A model generated the notes under the pieces. That model ran no database searches. It saw nothing but the letters and a program-made list of their open reading frames with translations, and had not been told where the DNA came from. A DNA stretch of 64,000 nucleotides from Theocolax elegans (Eukaryota; Arthropoda; Insecta; Hymenoptera; Cerocephalidae): contig CM047426.1 in assembly GCA_026168455.1 (NCBI GenBank), positions 62,447,562 to 62,511,561 of the forward strand, read 5' to 3'. The position numbers and the translations under genes were made by a program. Positions 21,180-32,863 of this stretch are shown piece by piece (position 1 is the first letter of the stretch; each line of letters opens with the position of its first letter).

Positions 21180-22671
21180 ATGTATTGTATTCGCTGAGCG
21201 CGTGACCTACTCTTTTGAAATAGTCACATAGTGAGATTTCAATCTTTTTTTTGCGGCAGTCCTGTTCTATATGACTGCTGCTTTGACAATACGTGCATTT
21301 TTTTTTCCTAATGCCTCGGACAGCATTTTCATTATTGTGGCGGTGTTTGTGAGATATTGACTAGTGGTGATTTGCGATGAATATGACTGCTCCTGTAAGG
21401 AAGAATTCTTTCGTGCTCTTTGCTTGCACTCGAAGTCTACTGCTATGCGTATTGCTTCAGTTAAGGATTCCGGCCGTTCGTTGCGAACTTGATGGTCTAA
21501 CGGGTGAGTTAACCCAATCATGAATTGCTGTAAGGCTTCGTTATTAGCATTTCTCCGACGAGTGTCTCGATTATTTGAGTTCAGTGTAGATGCCGATTCG
21601 TACATAGTCAACAGTCGGTTGTTTAGTTTCTGTACTCGCAGACCGTAATCTCCTGCTGTTTCCCCGGGTCGATGATTGACAATTCTGATTTGCACAATTA
21701 CATCATCGGCGATACCTACGTTGCTATATTGTAGTGTAAGGTTAGCTAGAAGTCCTTCTAAACTCTCGTAACTGGCGAGACGCGATGTATAACTTTCAGC
21801 AGCCCTTCCGGTGAGCTTGCTAGCCAATGTTAGTAGGATGTACCTTTTGTACTCCCCTCCGACTGCACTAAGTGCTTGTCTTGTCGCGGTGCAGAATAAG
21901 TTCAAATTATATGTGTCGCCGTTAAAGGTTGGGATTAAAGCTGTTGCTTGAGATATTGTCAGTCGAGCTGTATTTGTTAGGAGTGGATTCGAGGTAGGTG
22001 TTGGTAGATTGTATTGGAGAAGTTGTGCTTGTATTGGATCGAATGAGTGCAATGTCGTGTGCAATGAGATTATGTCGTCGGAGTATGTATGTGTTAAATT
22101 GTGGTGGTTGGTTATGTGTGTAGCCTTCAGTAATTGTTTTTGAGCAGCCTGTATGTCGCGTAGCGTGCGCTCTAGCAGCACGAGATTTGTCCACGGTGTT
22201 TGTGCAGTTATGGGTGCATGGGAACCTTTGGTGGTCGGATCTAACTGTGGTTCTTTTAGCAGTTATGTTTTATTTGTTACGCTGCTCGTGGGGTCGATGG
22301 CTGGGAAATGTGGATTGTAAAACGGTGACTGTAATTGTTCGTTTGATTGGTCCGAATTGAATGTATTTGGGGGTTGCATATTCGTAATATTTCGTGTGAA
22401 TTCTGTCTGTGAGTTTTCGACAACGTGTGCGGTTGAAGGTTCTATTTTTGGCGGTGCGGATGTGGTGCTATTGCTTAGGTGTTTAGCTAAGAAAAATGCT
22501 TTTGCTGAGCGCCAGAGTAAGGTCGCCAGAATTTATGGTTGATGCAAGGTCCTCGATGCTACCCATCGACCGGACCGGAGGAAGGGAAAATTCTCGTGTT
22601 TTGGGTGTGGTTCCGGTAGATGCTAGGTTTTTTTCACTACAACTCCTACCGAAAAATCCGGATGATGGCAT
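21180..22671 (-). pseudogene. TE-2 Gag
   Basis: The main frame (21267-22181 and open further right to a stop near 22265) is a gypsy capsid region: LIPTFNGDTYNLNLFCTATR, ASKLTGRAAESYTSR, VNHRPGETAGDYGLRV. Coding continues in the same frame beyond that stop (PHFPAIDPTS), and a possible N-terminus lies at 22483-22671 in another frame. After the capsid there is a CCHC knuckle, CTYCQSSSHIEQDC. A second knuckle has lost its second Cys and last Cys (CDYFKRVGHALSEY). Structural protein of the particle; inactive here because of stops and frame changes. Confidence 0.85.
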
Positions 22672-22679
22672 ATTTATTG

Positions 22680-23831
22680 TTGAATATTTGTTATATTTTT
22701 ATTGTTTCTATTTGTTGTTTTTATGTTGCAACTAATAGGCGATGTACTAACTGCCCAGGCGGAAATTGAAACAAATAGGAGAAAATAATAAAGCCAATAA
22801 CTGTTTAAAATTAAAAACTAATAAAAATTATTAATGTCCAGACTTGAGACAAGTTATAGATCTTTATTAATTTTCATAAAAATTGTTGTTAATAGTTAAT
22901 AATTTTTTCTAATTAATTTTTTTATTTATAACAACATTGTAAAATGTATGTGTGTAAAAGTGATTTAAATTAATAGTAATTTATTATAAGTTAGGGTAAA
23001 AGTCACGATTACAACAAAGGAAAAAGTAGTAAAAATTATACAAAATAAAATCTTCAATTTATTATAAAATACAGTAATGATTCGAAAAATTAATAATAGT
23101 TATTAATTAATTAATTTTGTTATTAATTTTGACTAATCCTTTACAAACTTTTTTATTTTTTTTTATTTCCACCTGGTGGCAATTTATATTGTAATGATAA
23201 TATAAGGATGATATTATAATCGCAAGTATGTATATATAATTTATTATTATTATCTGTTTACTAGTAATTCGTGGATATTTTCGCAATTAATTAATTTTGC
23301 ATGCTTGAGTTTGTAAAATAGCACGATTGCAAGATATATCGATAAGTTGATTAATCGCGCGCAATGGCAAAGAGTTCTCACAATTTATAAGGTTTTCTAC
23401 TTACAGAATGCTGACTAAGTATATCTGGATCATTGTGTCACTGTGTCGCTATTGTATATGTCGTCAGTTCAATGGACTTTGACGATTGAAGTTGCGCTGT
23501 GCTGCTTCCGTTGAAGATGTCCTTCCAGCGGTGGAGCAGGCGCTCGTGTCAGGGCAGATGCCCTTCCAGCGGTGGAGCAGGCACTTGTGTTGGGGCAGAT
23601 ACCCCTTCAACGGTGGAGCAGGCGCTCGTGTTGGGACAGATGCCCTTTAATGATGAAAGGTGTCTATGATAAGCAATGCTTTTTGAGACAAGCAATGCTG
23701 TGACTGGTAGATACCTTGCGTTGGAGCAGACATCAGCGATAAGCACGAATTCCTTTGGATGCGTTAATGTAGTGTGTAACGTGTCCCTGCGTTCTTCAGA
23801 ACAATAGTTTTCTCGGTGACTCCTCTGATAG
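22680..23831 (-). other. TE-2 5' leader, AT-rich with tandem repeat
   Basis: The stretch between the candidate primer site and Gag is non-coding. Most of 22740-23450 is AT-rich. The GC-richer part next to the LTR holds the 41-bp repeats listed separately. Confidence 0.5.
23513..23655. repeat. 41-42 bp tandem repeat, about 3.4 units
   Basis: Copies of CCTTCCAGCGGTGGAGCAGG followed by CGCTCGTGT start at 23521, 23562 and 23604. The third unit has small changes and the array fades near 23655. It lies in the TE-2 leader. Confidence 0.85.
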
Positions 23832-23849
23832 TCCCCAAAAGGGATGCCA
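23832..23849 (-). promoter_or_regulatory. Candidate TE-2 tRNA primer-binding site
   Basis: On the minus strand, seven bases after the LTR end, the sequence reads TGGCATCCCTTTTGGGGA. The TGG start complements a tRNA CCA end and the position is right. Which tRNA would fit was not determined. Confidence 0.45.
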
Positions 23850-23856
23850 ATTTTTC

Positions 23857-24213
23857 TGTTACGTACGTGGGTGGGTAGACTATCGTTGGTTCGTCTGCCG
23901 ACGAACTCTAATGAGGAATCGGATGTGAATTTCCTTTATTGATTGATTTCCTTTATTGATGTAAATTGTCCTTTATTGATCCTGAAGAAACCGTATGTGG
24001 TGCGTCTTGTCGCGCCGCTTCTCGCTCTTAATCTGACCGTTTTCTGCCGCGCCCGAGTTCGTGCTCCCGTTCACCGTTGGCAATTTTCTGTCTTGTCAAC
24101 GATGATTTCGGGGGTCAACGCGCGTCCCGTGCTGTCGGAGCGCGTGTGACATCGGTTCGGGAGTTTTCCATTTTCGGTCGCCGATTCAAGCCGGCCTTCA
24201 ATCGTACGTGACA
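23857..24213 (-). repeat. TE-2 5' LTR (357 bp)
   Basis: On the plus strand it starts TGTTACGTACGTGGG and ends CAATCGTACGTGACA, with TG/CA ends and short inverted termini. It lies immediately beyond the candidate primer site at the 5' end of TE-2. A partial inverted copy follows at 24378-24599, which independently fixes the 23857 end. Read on the minus strand, AATAAA signals occur in the second half. Confidence 0.75.
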
Positions 24214-24377
24214 ATACATATGGATAAATTACTATGCACAAATTAATATTATTATTAATATTATATTGTTTATTTATTGATGTAAGATATGCCAGGGCTA
24301 ACAATTATGAAATAAATTTTGTGTAGTATACTTTTTGAGTGAATGTACTAAATTTTACAGCTGAAAACTTGATGATT

Positions 24378-24599
24378 CAACGGTGAACGGGAGCACGAAC
24401 TCGGGCGCGGCAGAAAACGGTAATATTAAGAGCGAGAAGCGACGCGACAAGACGCACCACATACGGTTCCTTCAGGATCAATAAAGGACAATTCACATCA
24501 TTAAAGGAAATCAATCAATAAAAGCAATTCACATCCAATTCCTCATTAGAGTTCGTCGGCAGACGAACCAACGATAGTCTCCCACCCACGTACGTAGCA
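24378..24599 (+). repeat. Partial LTR of the TE-2 family, inverted
   Basis: From AACGGTGAACGGGAGCAC to CCCACGTACGTAGCA, this is the reverse complement of 23857 to about 24077 with few changes. About the first 135 bp of the LTR are missing. It faces the TE-2 LTR head to head, 165 bp away. Confidence 0.85.
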
Positions 24600-25450
24600 G
24601 TATTAAAACGTAAATATCTCTTTGTTCGGGTTATTTGCGTTGCGACCACCCTTTCAAATTTCGCGGGTGCTATCGATCGAGAGGGGCGCGCGTTTCAATA
24701 GATCGAATTGAGGGCCTGTCGGGTGGGGGAAAAATCGGACAAGCACGGCGAATTTCGCGCGGCGTTTTTTCGACAGTTCGTATCGAGCCTCTATCAAGGA
24801 TAGCTAAGCGTCGCGATAGCTAATATATTGTTTGTTACGGGATTTTGCGTGCATTGAGACGACACGAACGTTCTTTTCAGAACAGTCGTCTCTCATTAGC
24901 TTTAGTGCGTTTTGTAATTGCGGCGTTTGGTGTGAGTGTGCGTGCGTGTGTGCTAGTGTGAGTAGGTGCATTAGGTTGGTGAAGGAGGAACGTCGGCCAC
25001 GTTCGAGCTCCCTCGTCGTGTCGGTTTCCGAGCTGCGGAGCACCTACGCGGCGCGTCTCATTCTTGGCAGCCCGTGGTACAGCGAGGTTCCTCCGAGACG
25101 TCATGGCTCCCTGTATCGTCAGAACGGTGCTCCCAACCTACGTGCGGCCAGGGCTTTACGTCGTGCCGGCCACGTATTTAGGAAGGTAAGAGAGCTCTCT
25201 CCCTGTGCGTGCGACAAGGTACCTCGCGGCTTAGAGCGGTAAGCGTTAACCGCAAGTGTTTCTTTTTTCTTTCTTTTTCTCTACTCTCATTCACTCTTTA
25301 TTTGGCTGTTAGAGTCTCTTTTTTATTGTATATTTTTTCTTTAAGTAAATAAAGTTTGAGCTTGCCTGGGATTTTCTCTCTATTTCGTGAGAGTTTTTAC
25401 GCCTGGGCAAGTATCTTTTTTCCATCCCTCACTCAATCCTATTTATCATT
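24600..25450 (+). other. CpG-rich segment with donor-like site and AATAAA
   Basis: 24640-25250 is markedly GC- and CpG-rich compared with its surroundings. It ends in GGAAGGTAAGAGAG (a good 5' splice-site match at about 25186) and GAGCGGTAAGCG, followed by a T-rich stretch and AGTAAATAAAG near 25345. It could be a promoter/first exon of a host gene, or the LTR/leader of another element. The open frames in it have no recognisable domain. Nothing here decides between these. Confidence 0.35.
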
Positions 25451-26650
25451 ATTATAAATATATATATATTGTTAGCAAAGTAAGTATTCTATTCCCTCTT
25501 TTTTATTGGTTTAAAATTATTTTTTGTATTTTTTTTAAACCTATAAAATAGAGATTTTTCGTTTTAATACATATAGAGAAATTAATATCATACAAATGAA
25601 TGAATATTACTTCCATACTGTTTTTATATTTTCTATTGCATGATTTACTATCTTCTATCTGCTGCATTCACAAACAGTTACAAGATAATGAAAACATATT
25701 TGTAGACGCTTCAAAAAGCCTAGTTATAATTAATATGAAATTATGATTGATCATGAAAGTTAAGCAGAATTGACCGCAGTTATTAAGTGGATGGGTGAAT
25801 AACTAACATAAACAGAAAAATGTGTAATACTTTTTTTTATTTATTTTGTGTTTTTTGACAATGTTATTTGTTTTTACCTCATTCTTTTTAGAGAATTATA
25901 CTACATACCTTCCTCTTGGAAATTTACAATGAATACCTATAAAAATCTAGCTGGGCGCTTTGGACAATAATGATAGGTGTTATTAATAATAAATTATCTA
26001 AACAATTATATTAATTAAATTGGTTCGAAATAATCACGTTATTTAACATGTAAAAAATCATGTGATTAAACACATGTTACGGTATGTGATTAATCACTTT
26101 TATTAATCACATATAAATTAACTTTTATTGTTTTATTACTCTGCGTGTAACTCTGATTCATCGCAGATTCAGTAAACATTCAATACCGATTTTGTACTGA
26201 TTCAATCCTGATTTTGTACTGCTTCTGTACCAATTTATATCTGCGTTTAGGGAAAAGTTACTGCTGATTCAGTACTGATTTTACTCTGATTCGGTGATGA
26301 TTTTATATTGATGCAGTGATGAATTCATATTGATTTCAATATGAAATCAGTACTGAATCAGCGTGAATTTTTTTAAGAGGGTCATGTAATTTAAGCTTTA
26401 TTATATACTTTAGATTCCATATATGAATTTCACAATGTACTTACGCCGGAATCTAAAACGGCGGTCACTTCACTTACTGTTAACTCGAGTCTCACAAAAG
26501 TCAAGTACAGAACACAAAGACTATAGGCAGTTGAAGATACATTTGCGGGTTAATGCAGATATCTATATATATATATATATGATTGATTTTTTTATTCATT
26601 TTAGAATGTACACCCTTCATGGTCATGATAAAATCCAAAATAACGATTTA
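25450..26650. repeat. AT-rich region with degenerate GATTCAGTACTGATTT repeats
   Basis: No gene seen. 26050-26120 contains palindromic ATGTGATTAATCAC words. 26150-26370 is built of degenerate copies of a word like GATTCAGTACTGATTTT, with inverted copies at the end (AAATCAGTACTGAATCAG). It looks like an old short-period satellite or the arms of a decayed inverted-repeat element. Confidence 0.5.
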
Positions 26651-27123
26651 GAAGGTTAAACCCAGGTTGTAATAAATTCACAACCAATTTTGATTTTAAA
26701 AGTTGTACGACGTTTCGTCTGCCAGGTTTTGCAGACCTGTTCAAGTACAAATAATTGTCAAACAGTTAGCACTCGTAGATGAGTAGAGTCAAGTGTAGAC
26801 TACTGCTACGTGGAGGTTGGTGGGGAGAACTCGCTCAGACCCACACACCAAAACACACCGACACTCTATTTCTTTTTTTGATAAAAAGTCAGTCCCGGCG
26901 TCTCTATCACGTTGCTTCACCGTGCGTGCGCGAACTTGATATCTTCTCTCTTCTCACGCACGATACTCGCGCGTTCCTGCGCGCGCATCCTTCTTTATAC
27001 TCTTTTCAGTTACTCACCTGATCGGTAACTCGCTTACCGTTATAATATATATATTTAATAATACCTTTTTTTCAAAAAAATTTAGAAACTTTTCTTTTAT
27101 TTTCTCCACCTGAGATTTTATCG

Positions 27124-27157
27124 TGAGAAATCACCTAATTTATCAGGTGATTTCTCA
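27124..27157. other. Perfect 13-bp hairpin
   Basis: TGAGAAATCACCT (27124-27136) pairs with AGGTGATTTCTCA (27145-27157) across an 8-base loop. It borders the left end of the DIRS-like remnant and may be part of its terminus, or an unrelated small palindrome. Confidence 0.6.
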
Positions 27158-29080
27158 TCTGAGTTTTTTATTAGGAAAGAAATCCAGTGGTTGTTGGTCT
27201 TTTGTCTGCCAATTTTCCAAGTATTCTAGTACCTGGGCTGAATCGAATAGGCTGTAAGTATTCAGAGTTTCGTACGTTTTGGTCTGCAACAAGTAAGAGT
27301 TGAGGAACTTCGGGATATCAGAGATAGTTAAGTCAAACACATTGGCTCCTTTATCTTTGCTAAACTGCCATCATAGTCTTAGTGGCTTTTCATATTGCTT
27401 CAGCATCGTCTTTGACATTGACAAAAAGCACATTTCTAAGGCCGACGAGGGAACTCCCTTTCACGCAAATTCCTGGCTAATTATCTGTCTACCATCGGAG
27501 AAAGGGACTTGATTAGTGGATGAGGTATTCTAAAAGAAGAAAATAGTAAATTCATAATTGGTTTTAGTTTTAACGGTTCGGAAAATAACAGTTTATAAAA
27601 TAAGGGAAAAAAGGATTAGCCTTCCCAGAGAGGTACCATAAACCCTTCAGCTCTATCCATTACTATCTTATCTAGGGTTCTAAACACTAAGGAAAATAGA
27701 GAGAATGCGTAAAAATAATCTTTCGACCAGGACAACGTAAATGCATCGAATGTGTCTGCCTCCGGGTCTGGAAACCAGCACCAAACCTAGGGTATTTAGT
27801 ATTTATCTCCGAGTCGAATAAATCTATATCACATAGGCAAAATGTATCCTTTACGCGATTAGATGCTTTCAGAGCCTATGTTCATTCTGTTTCCTCCATT
27901 ATTTCTCTGGATTTCCTATCTTTTTCAGTATTGTCGTCTAACCTAATATATGATGCAAACAGCCATATATTTCTATCTTCGCACAATTGCCAGATCTCTT
28001 TTGATAAATTTGTCAGCTGTAAGAACTGGCTTCTCCCTCTTTTATTGACATAACAGGTTATAGTAGTCTTATCTATCCTGAGAAGGATCTCGCATGAATA
28101 ATCCGAGCTATAAAACAGTTTACCATCCGTGGATCGAGACCTCGCCGCATACTGCTTTCCAAGCTGTTATAGATGCATCTGAAAATATAACATTTCGTAA
28201 ATAATAAAATAATTTGTATAGCAAATTTTGTAAAAATTTTTTCAGTAAACAATTGCAATTTACGCATTATCAGTCGTTCCAATTACTCAGGTCGTATCGG
28301 CAACTCCCCATGAAATTTATTAAGAAACAAAAAATATTCCAGTATTTTGTCATTAACTTTTGATATGGTAGCGATATCGGTGCAACCGCGGTACGAAGTT
28401 ATTTATAAAAAATTATTACTCCTTCTTAAACTCTTGATTTTTCCATTTCTACTTTACTTGATATATAATGCTGATAAAACTAAAAATAATAATTACTTTT
28501 AAAAACGTCTTTGTATATAAGGTAAGAACCACCTTAAAATGGATCGCTCCATACTTCGTCGGTGGGGAAGCGGTGACCAGTACGTCTATAAATCACACCA
28601 ACTTTCTTATTTTAAAAAACTCTTTTTATACAGAATAATCGATCTTTATATAATCCTTTCCCTTATTTCCTCTGGAAGGGCTATGGAGTAATCTTCTGCA
28701 TTTATTATAGATCTTAAAAACTTTAAACTAGTCGCGGGAGTCAGCTCTGATACCTTATAATTATTAATAAATTAATTAGAAAACGCTTTAATATTCCCAA
28801 GTAGCAGAAAGTCGTCTATTTAGCTGATAAAAGTTAAGTTCCTTAAACTGTATATAACAGGCTTGTACAGTTTTGAAAAGACGAACGGTGCTGTGCATAG
28901 ATCAAGCGACAAAACCTTGAACTCAAAGAGCCTGCCTGAAAATTGAAAACGTAGATATTTTCTATAATTAATATGGATAAGGCTCAAAGTGTGCATGTTC
29001 TATATCAATCTTTGCTAGATAACTTAATGATTGTCTTCCATTCTGCCATTCTAAAGTGTGGAGGTTATATAAAGGCACTT
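27158..29080 (-). pseudogene. DIRS-like retroelement remnant (RT, RNase H, tyrosine recombinase)
   Basis: Minus-strand pieces in order. RT near 28810-28930 gives GRLFEFKVL and LCTAPFVFSKL, then IDDFLLLG. RNase H near 28020-28250 gives IDKTTITCYVNKRGR and KEIWQLCEDRNIWLFASYI. A later block near 27640-27860 reads DIDLFDSEIN, WFPDPEADTFDAFTLSWS and YFYAFSLFSL. A recombinase core-binding piece (27155-27340) reads ISDIPKFLNSYLLQTKTYETLNTY. DIRS elements use a tyrosine recombinase instead of an integrase, and these motifs are characteristic of their insect members. Numerous stops and frame changes; short indels throughout. No terminal repeats were recognised. Confidence 0.65.
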
Positions 29081-30890
29081 AATTTCTTCAAATTAATAAA
29101 CTTGTCTTTGACATGGTCTATTTATTGAACAAAATACTATAATAAATATCATTTAAGAATCTCTGTATAAATCTACATATCAGATTTAGAATACATCGGC
29201 TTTGCCAAACAAGCATGCAGTACATTTGTAAGAAGAGAATGCTAGTACTACTTTATTGTTTTTCGGCATATACGATACAAGCATCATACTGCCCGTGTAT
29301 AGTGCCAGTAATTTTCATTTTGTAAGGTTCTACTGTGCAACGTAATTATTCATTATAGGGAGATATAATGAATCAAATTCAATTTACGTGTCTTTAATAA
29401 TGAAAAAAAAATTATGTAAATTATTATGTAACTGAAAAACGTTTGTTATTAAACGTTTTATCAATCCCTCGATGGCAACCAATTCCTTAAACTGCTTCGT
29501 CCAATTGCAACAAAAAGTTTGAAAATAAAAAAAAAGGAAAAACATAAATATTAATAAAATCAAAGCAAAAAAGAAAGTTTCATGCATTTTATAATAAATT
29601 TATTTTTAAATTTATTGTATAAATGGAAATTAAATATAATGAAAATAAAATTTAATATCTCATGCGGAAAATACAATGTTGTTGTAGTTCAGCTAATCTC
29701 CTCTGATGTGGATTCTTCCGGTTGCATTTTAAAAATATATTAATTAATTATGGATTTGCATCTTAGGAACGTGAGAAGGTATTTGATTAACATGCATAAA
29801 TAAATGAAAATCAGAATTTAAATTGTATTGGCCCTTGGCTCTTTTACTGATTTATTTATTAACATAAATAAACATACAATGTATACGTTAATATTAGAAT
29901 GATAAAAGTATATATATTGTACAACTTTTATTAGGATTTAACGCGATGTGACTCGAAAATGTTTTTGGAATAATCGCGCGAGTCTCTCACAATTAGAAAT
30001 TCTTTAAGCGCGAACAACGAACCAAAAAAAAGAGAATGTTTAACGGTAGTAAATTTAAATTGATAGTCGTTTCTAATGTTAAAATTAAAAATCTATTTCG
30101 ACGCGGTAGAGAAAAAATTCATGAATCCTCGTTAGCGATTCCTAAAGGGAAATAAACGGAACCTCGAGGTTCACCCAGCCTAGCCCCAGGCATCGGCGTC
30201 ATCCTAGTGGATGGGGTGCACTCAAGGAATAGAGAAAAGAAATTTTGCAGTCCCATGTGTTAACACGGGACCACTCGGGGCCTGTCGCCGCTAGGGCTAC
30301 CCAGCTCCTAAAAAGGAAAGGAGTAAGGATTATGGGAGCAGCATGGTTTGCTGTTACTCACTATCGTATTCCTTCTCTGCTTCCTTCGTGATCGGACTAA
30401 CTTTCTTGGCTGTGAGGATACTAATGAATCGTATACCTCGCGATTATGAGCTCCCGTATAGAGTATCTCATCGATCGAGATTAAAGATGTTAGATAATTG
30501 CGTGCGCGAAAGCTCTATTTGTTATTACGTGTTAATTAATTCCGCGCAATTAGGATAACTTTAAGTCCTATTGCGTTTTCTTGATTAATGCTACCTAATC
30601 TTATTACATTAACGTATAGAGAAAAATCGGCCGATTCCGAATATCTAATTTTTATTACTAAATATTCAGTCTATATATAATAATTAATTAAAATAATATC
30701 GAGTAAAATTAGATCTGTTAGCTAAAATTCGGGAGTTATCGGTCTCCTCTTTCTGCGGATCTTCGTATTCGTGCGCACTCGGAGACCCCGCCGCGCGGGA
30801 GAGGGGAATCCCACGTAAATGTAAGATACACGAATTCGTTAGTGTGAATTCGTGAGTGGAAAATTCCACATTAACGCAGATTTTACCTAT
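29081..30890. other. Unassigned AT-rich region
   Basis: No protein motif recognised in any frame. 30160-30330 is a GC-richer patch (TAGCCCCAGGCATCGGCGTC) of unknown nature. The small frame at 29384-29587 is hydrophobic by composition only. Confidence 0.5.
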
Positions 30891-30894
30891 TTAT

Positions 30895-31190
30895 TTACGA
30901 TTCTTTTAATTCGTTAAAAAGGACTGTTGCAACTGCCATACGCTTCAAGAGGGGCACAGATGTAAACCAATTATCGCAGGTTACGGTGCGGTTCATACCA
31001 TGAATCGAATCGGTTGTTTTTCGGAAATAATGTTCTATCAAATGCTCTTCCTCTAGTTTATCGTCTAACCGTATTTTTCCCAAGTATGGAAGTGCGAAGA
31101 TCAAATACGATGTACTGAGATCATTCAAAGCCAAAAATTTTAAGCCTCTTATCTGGCTTTGATTTTGAACACACATCTTTTCACTTTTGC
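30895..31190 (-). pseudogene. piggyBac-type transposase fragment
   Basis: A 93-codon minus frame includes YLIFALPYLGK, LIEHYFRKTTDSIHG and TVTCDNWFTSVPLL. The DNWFTS block, containing one of the catalytic Asp residues, is a hallmark of piggyBac DDE transposases. Only this central piece remains; N- and C-terminal parts are absent. Just to its right, at about 31208-31226, lies the palindrome GGGGTCCAGCTGACCCC, possibly from a terminal repeat. Not functional. Confidence 0.75.
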
Positions 31191-31239
31191 CGTACTATGG
31201 TCACACGGGGTCCAGCTGACCCCAGCATAAAAAACGTCC

Positions 31240-31850
31240 GTACAAATCGATATCTATGAACACACTGATAAAGCGCAAGCTTCCGAAAGCTACTGAAAAA
31301 TGTTTTAGTAGCTTCAAACAACAACAAATAGCGATACTGATTCTATTTTTGTGGGTCTCCGACATATATTTAATGTTCAATTATTTAAATAACTATACCA
31401 CATGAAATTATCTTATTCTTAATGATCTCTTTATTTGTATTACTAATAATGCTTTTATTTTTTTTTATTTTTTGTTATTTATTCATCCAGAGTAACATAT
31501 ACATTACATAATTTTATACAATGAACTGTACGTAATTATCCAGCAGAGAAAAAATATTTTTCTGTACGCTGATCCGGACATAAAACTAAAGTAACTAAAA
31601 CTAAGTTAGAGTTGGTCAATGAGACAATCAAAAACCAACTCTTCACTATAAACTAACTTAACCTAAATTATGAAAATAAATAACCATTTATAGAATTTAA
31701 ATTTAAATTTTACAACTGTAATACAATAACTTATATAAATTAAATTAGACTTGTATCAGTCTGTTACTAAAATAACAGGATCAAGTCCTTAATTTACTAC
31801 ATTTATTTAAAATATGAATTGTATAACTTTAAAATTTCTACCAATATCCA
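31240..31850. other. AT-rich stretch without a recognised feature
   Basis: Low-GC sequence with T-runs near 31455. I see nothing in it beyond short homopolymers. Confidence 0.5.
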
Positions 31851-32541
31851 ACAAGCATTGATCTTGCCGTAGTGAATGTCTGTGTAGTCGCATTTCTGTC
31901 TCTCGTGTATAATAATCTTTCCATATTGTTCAATCTGGCTGGACAAGTTAATCCAACTGCGCACGTGATTCTATAGTGTGGGAACATTTCTTTATGCTGG
32001 TTCGATGAATCACATTTACACGAGGATGTGAAGACAATATCATCTATGACTACTATATGTACTATACATATGTCATACGATAACTGTGTGATTGCATTAT
32101 TGCGCTTCTTGGATTTTCCACTATTTTACTATTCATTGCTTTAATATTATTCTTTTCAGCCATGTTATCAATCCTAGAGAAAACAGTCTCAATCGGTGCA
32201 TATTTGTTTTTTACAGGTTCACTCTTATGTTCCAGTTTATTACTATTCCCTTTTACAAAATGTGTGTGTTTGAGCCCTTTTAGTCGCGCATTAACACAAT
32301 AATCACAATTCGCTACAATTTCGTGCAGATTTATGTTTTTTCCTACAAATATACCAGGTGTACTATGATTTTCCATTTCGCTTTGATTTATTAATACATT
32401 TGCAAAATGAGTAATTATCAGATTGATTTTTGTCGGTAAGTTTTTCATTTTTTTCCAGTTATATTCCGATATACGTCGATGCGATCGTTTATAATGTAGT
32501 ATACAATTTCCCTTTGCGCATGTAAGAGTTCTAATATCCAT
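31850..32541 (-). CDS. Unidentified open frame, possibly mobile-element derived
   Basis: The 159-codon frame 32062-32541 starts at an ATG and continues in sense beyond its stop (HIVVIDDIVFTSSCKCDSSN, then NMERLLYTRDRNATTQ), suggesting a longer former protein of about 230 residues. The N-terminal half is basic (KRSHRRISEYNWKKM); the middle has CDYC and a His/Lys-rich patch (KGLKHTHFVKG); the end is Ser/Asn-rich. No family is recognised. It lies between a piggyBac scrap and a gypsy remnant, so a transposon origin is likely. It might also be chance coding in AT-rich DNA, but the frame is long for that. Confidence 0.35.
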
Positions 32542-32792
32542 TATTATTTAATCAAGTAAGGCATTACCATCCTCATGGACCTCCAATGTAGAATATGCCT
32601 CCTTGATAATTTTATTATTTAACTTACATATTGTATCATGTATACTTTGTGACGTGGTGGATCTGCATGAGAACAGATCCCCGTCACTTAGGGCTCTGTA
32701 GTACCGACGCGGCCAGCGCAAGAATCGGCACTTGGCATATGGCGCGCGTATCGGTAGGCAGAAGACGTGGAAAAGTACGGCTACGACCAATT

Positions 32793-32863
32793 GCGGGCGT
32801 AGCACAGTGGTAGCGTGAACGCCTTCGGATCCGAAGGGGCTCGGGTTCAAGACCTGACGCCCG
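32793..32863 (+). tRNA. tRNA-like sequence (gene or SINE-type pseudogene)
   Basis: GCGGGCG at the start pairs with CGCCCGT at the end (one G-T). The A box TAGCACAGTGG and B box GGTTCAAGACC are both good, and the T arm pairs. The anticodon arm is odd: CCTTCGGATCCGAAGG is a 16-base palindrome rather than a 17-base arm, so the anticodon cannot be read with confidence. A T7 run directly follows. It is inserted in a gypsy integrase remnant, which favours a retroposed or SINE-derived copy. Confidence 0.5.

Larger units (their letters stand above)
14950..24213 (-). mobile_element. TE-2: degenerate Ty3/gypsy element with OTU-like and macro-like inserts
   Basis: On the minus strand from right to left: LTR (23857-24213), candidate primer site, AT-rich leader, Gag with a CCHC knuckle, retropepsin, RT/RNase H, a 2.2-kb linker holding an OTU-like segment, a macro-like segment and integrase. 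The order is that of Ty3/gypsy, with an unusually long RNase H-integrase spacer. Stops, frame changes and a damaged RT active site make it inactive. Its 3' LTR is not found on the left, so the left boundary is uncertain. No env is recognised. Confidence 0.9.

Noticed and set aside
24832..25242. 136-codon plus frame in the CpG-rich segment
   Set aside because: Arg/Ser/Cys-rich composition follows from GC content, with no domain; an overlapping minus frame is equally open.
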